A stretch of DNA of 14,008 bases. It comes from DAIRET01 sp036795455. Its GTDB lineage: Bacteria; Bacteroidota; Ignavibacteria; Ignavibacteriales; Ignavibacteriaceae. Positions within the stretch are counted from its first letter, which is position 1; each line of letters opens with the position of its first letter. The stretch lies in contig DAIRET010000069.1 in NCBI GenBank assembly GCA_036795455.1, positions 1-14,008 on the forward strand. The letters run 5' to 3'. A model generated the notes under the pieces. The model searched no databases and had not been told where the DNA came from. It worked only from the letters and a program-made list of their open reading frames with translations. Both the position numbers and the translations under genes were made by a program. Of the stretch, positions 13,463 to 14,008 are shown in pieces.

Positions 13463-14008
13463 TTAATCATTTATGTGATTCTCGGATTCTTCCTTCTTCT
13501 CTTCAGGACTCTCTTTTACCGGTTCTTCTTCTAAGAATACAAGATGTTCCGTGTTTTCAAAATGTTTACAGACTATCCTGCTTTTATCTTTAAATGAACC
13601 GCGTAGTATTTCCTCTGCAAGCGGGTCTTCAACATAATGTTGAATTGCCCTTCGCAACGGTCTTGCACCGAATTTCGGGTCAAAACCTTTATCTGCTATA
13701 AAATTTCTTGCAGTGTCATCTAAAATCAATACCATATTCTGATCTTTAAGATTCGTATGTAAGTCTTTAAGCTCGATATCGATTATCTGAAGTATATCCG
13801 ATTTTTCAAGGCTACGGAAAACAATCGCTTCATCAAGACGGTTTAAGAATTCAGGACTGAATAGTTTCTTCATTGCGTCTTCAACAGTATTTTTCATTGA
13901 AGAATAAGCATCGTTCCTTTCATCTTGCGAAAAACCGAAAGAACCGATCTGTTTAATATCTCTTGCCCCGATATTCGAGGTCATTATTATTATCGTATTC
14001 TTAAAATC
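13463..14008 (-). CDS. clpC: ClpC-type AAA+ unfoldase, C-terminal part (5' end outside window)
   Basis: Only the last 181 codons are inside the window; the frame stays open through base 14008, where it reads DFKNTIIIMTSNIGARDI, so the methionine within MTSNIG is internal and not the start. Visible parts belong to the second AAA+ module: sensor 1 (TIIIMTSNIG), SPEFLNRLDEAIVF with the arginine finger, and the sensor-2 small domain GFDPKFGARPLRRAIQHYVE followed by DPLAEEIL. A highly acidic tail of about 25 residues (EEEPVKESPEEKKEE) ends the protein. ClpC unfolds substrates and feeds them to ClpP. ClpC rather than ClpB or ClpA is chosen from the wording of the C-terminal domain and the tail; the deciding N-terminal and middle domains are not visible. 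Confidence 0.88.
   Translation of the reverse strand, partial: DFKNTIIIMTSNIGARDIKQIGSFGFSQDERNDAYSSMKNTVEDAMKKLFSPEFLNRLDEAIVFRSLEKSDILQIIDIELKDLHTNLKDQNMVLILDDTARNFIADKGFDPKFGARPLRRAIQHYVEDPLAEEILRGSFKDKSRIVCKHFENTEHLVFLEEEPVKESPEEKKEESENHIND

Overview
All 16 genes in this window lie on the minus strand, so transcription runs from high to low coordinates. The DNA is AT-rich. The gene content points to a diderm, probably anaerobic or facultative, member of the Bacteroidota/Chlorobiota/Ignavibacteriota (FCB) group. The main evidence is a MoxR–DUF58–BatA–BatB–BatC (Bat aerotolerance-type) locus, a short DUF4834-like membrane protein, tightly overlapping genes, and signal peptides that imply a periplasm. 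An Ignavibacteria-like host is my best guess from protein style, but no rRNA or marker tree is available here to prove it.

Right end (13.3-14.0 kb): the 3' end of a ClpC-type AAA+ unfoldase gene, followed by a strong intrinsic terminator (12-bp stem) and a 186-bp intergenic region with a candidate promoter and an 8-bp inverted repeat.

Middle (5.3-13.3 kb): a long housekeeping run, in transcription order pyrE, an MscS-family channel, pgeF, an EamA/DMT transporter, folB, folK, a deoxynucleoside kinase, a small membrane protein, a GT9 glycosyltransferase, a DUF302 protein and an RlmI-like rRNA methyltransferase. Most junctions are 1-26 bp gaps or short overlaps (TAATG, ATGA, TTGA), so pyrE to the glycosyltransferase probably forms one transcription unit. 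It combines pyrimidine and deoxynucleotide supply, folate synthesis, cell-wall precursor quality control, surface-glycan assembly and osmotic protection. DUF302–rlmI follow after an 81-bp gap and may be co-transcribed or separate.

Left (1-5.3 kb): a second operon, preceded by a 224-bp structured intergenic region. It encodes a MoxR AAA+ ATPase, a DUF58 vWA-like protein, a BatD-like single-pass membrane protein, two paralogous membrane vWA proteins (BatA, BatB) and a secreted TPR protein (BatC-like) cut by the window edge. These probably form an envelope-associated AAA+/vWA chaperone-like complex. Its biochemical role is still poorly defined in any organism.

I see no mobile element, CRISPR array, tRNA, rRNA or defence island. 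No clearly new multi-gene system is visible. The most interesting parts are the Bat/MoxR locus, with its little-studied BatD-like linker protein, and the structured, C-free/purine-rich intergenic region in front of moxR.
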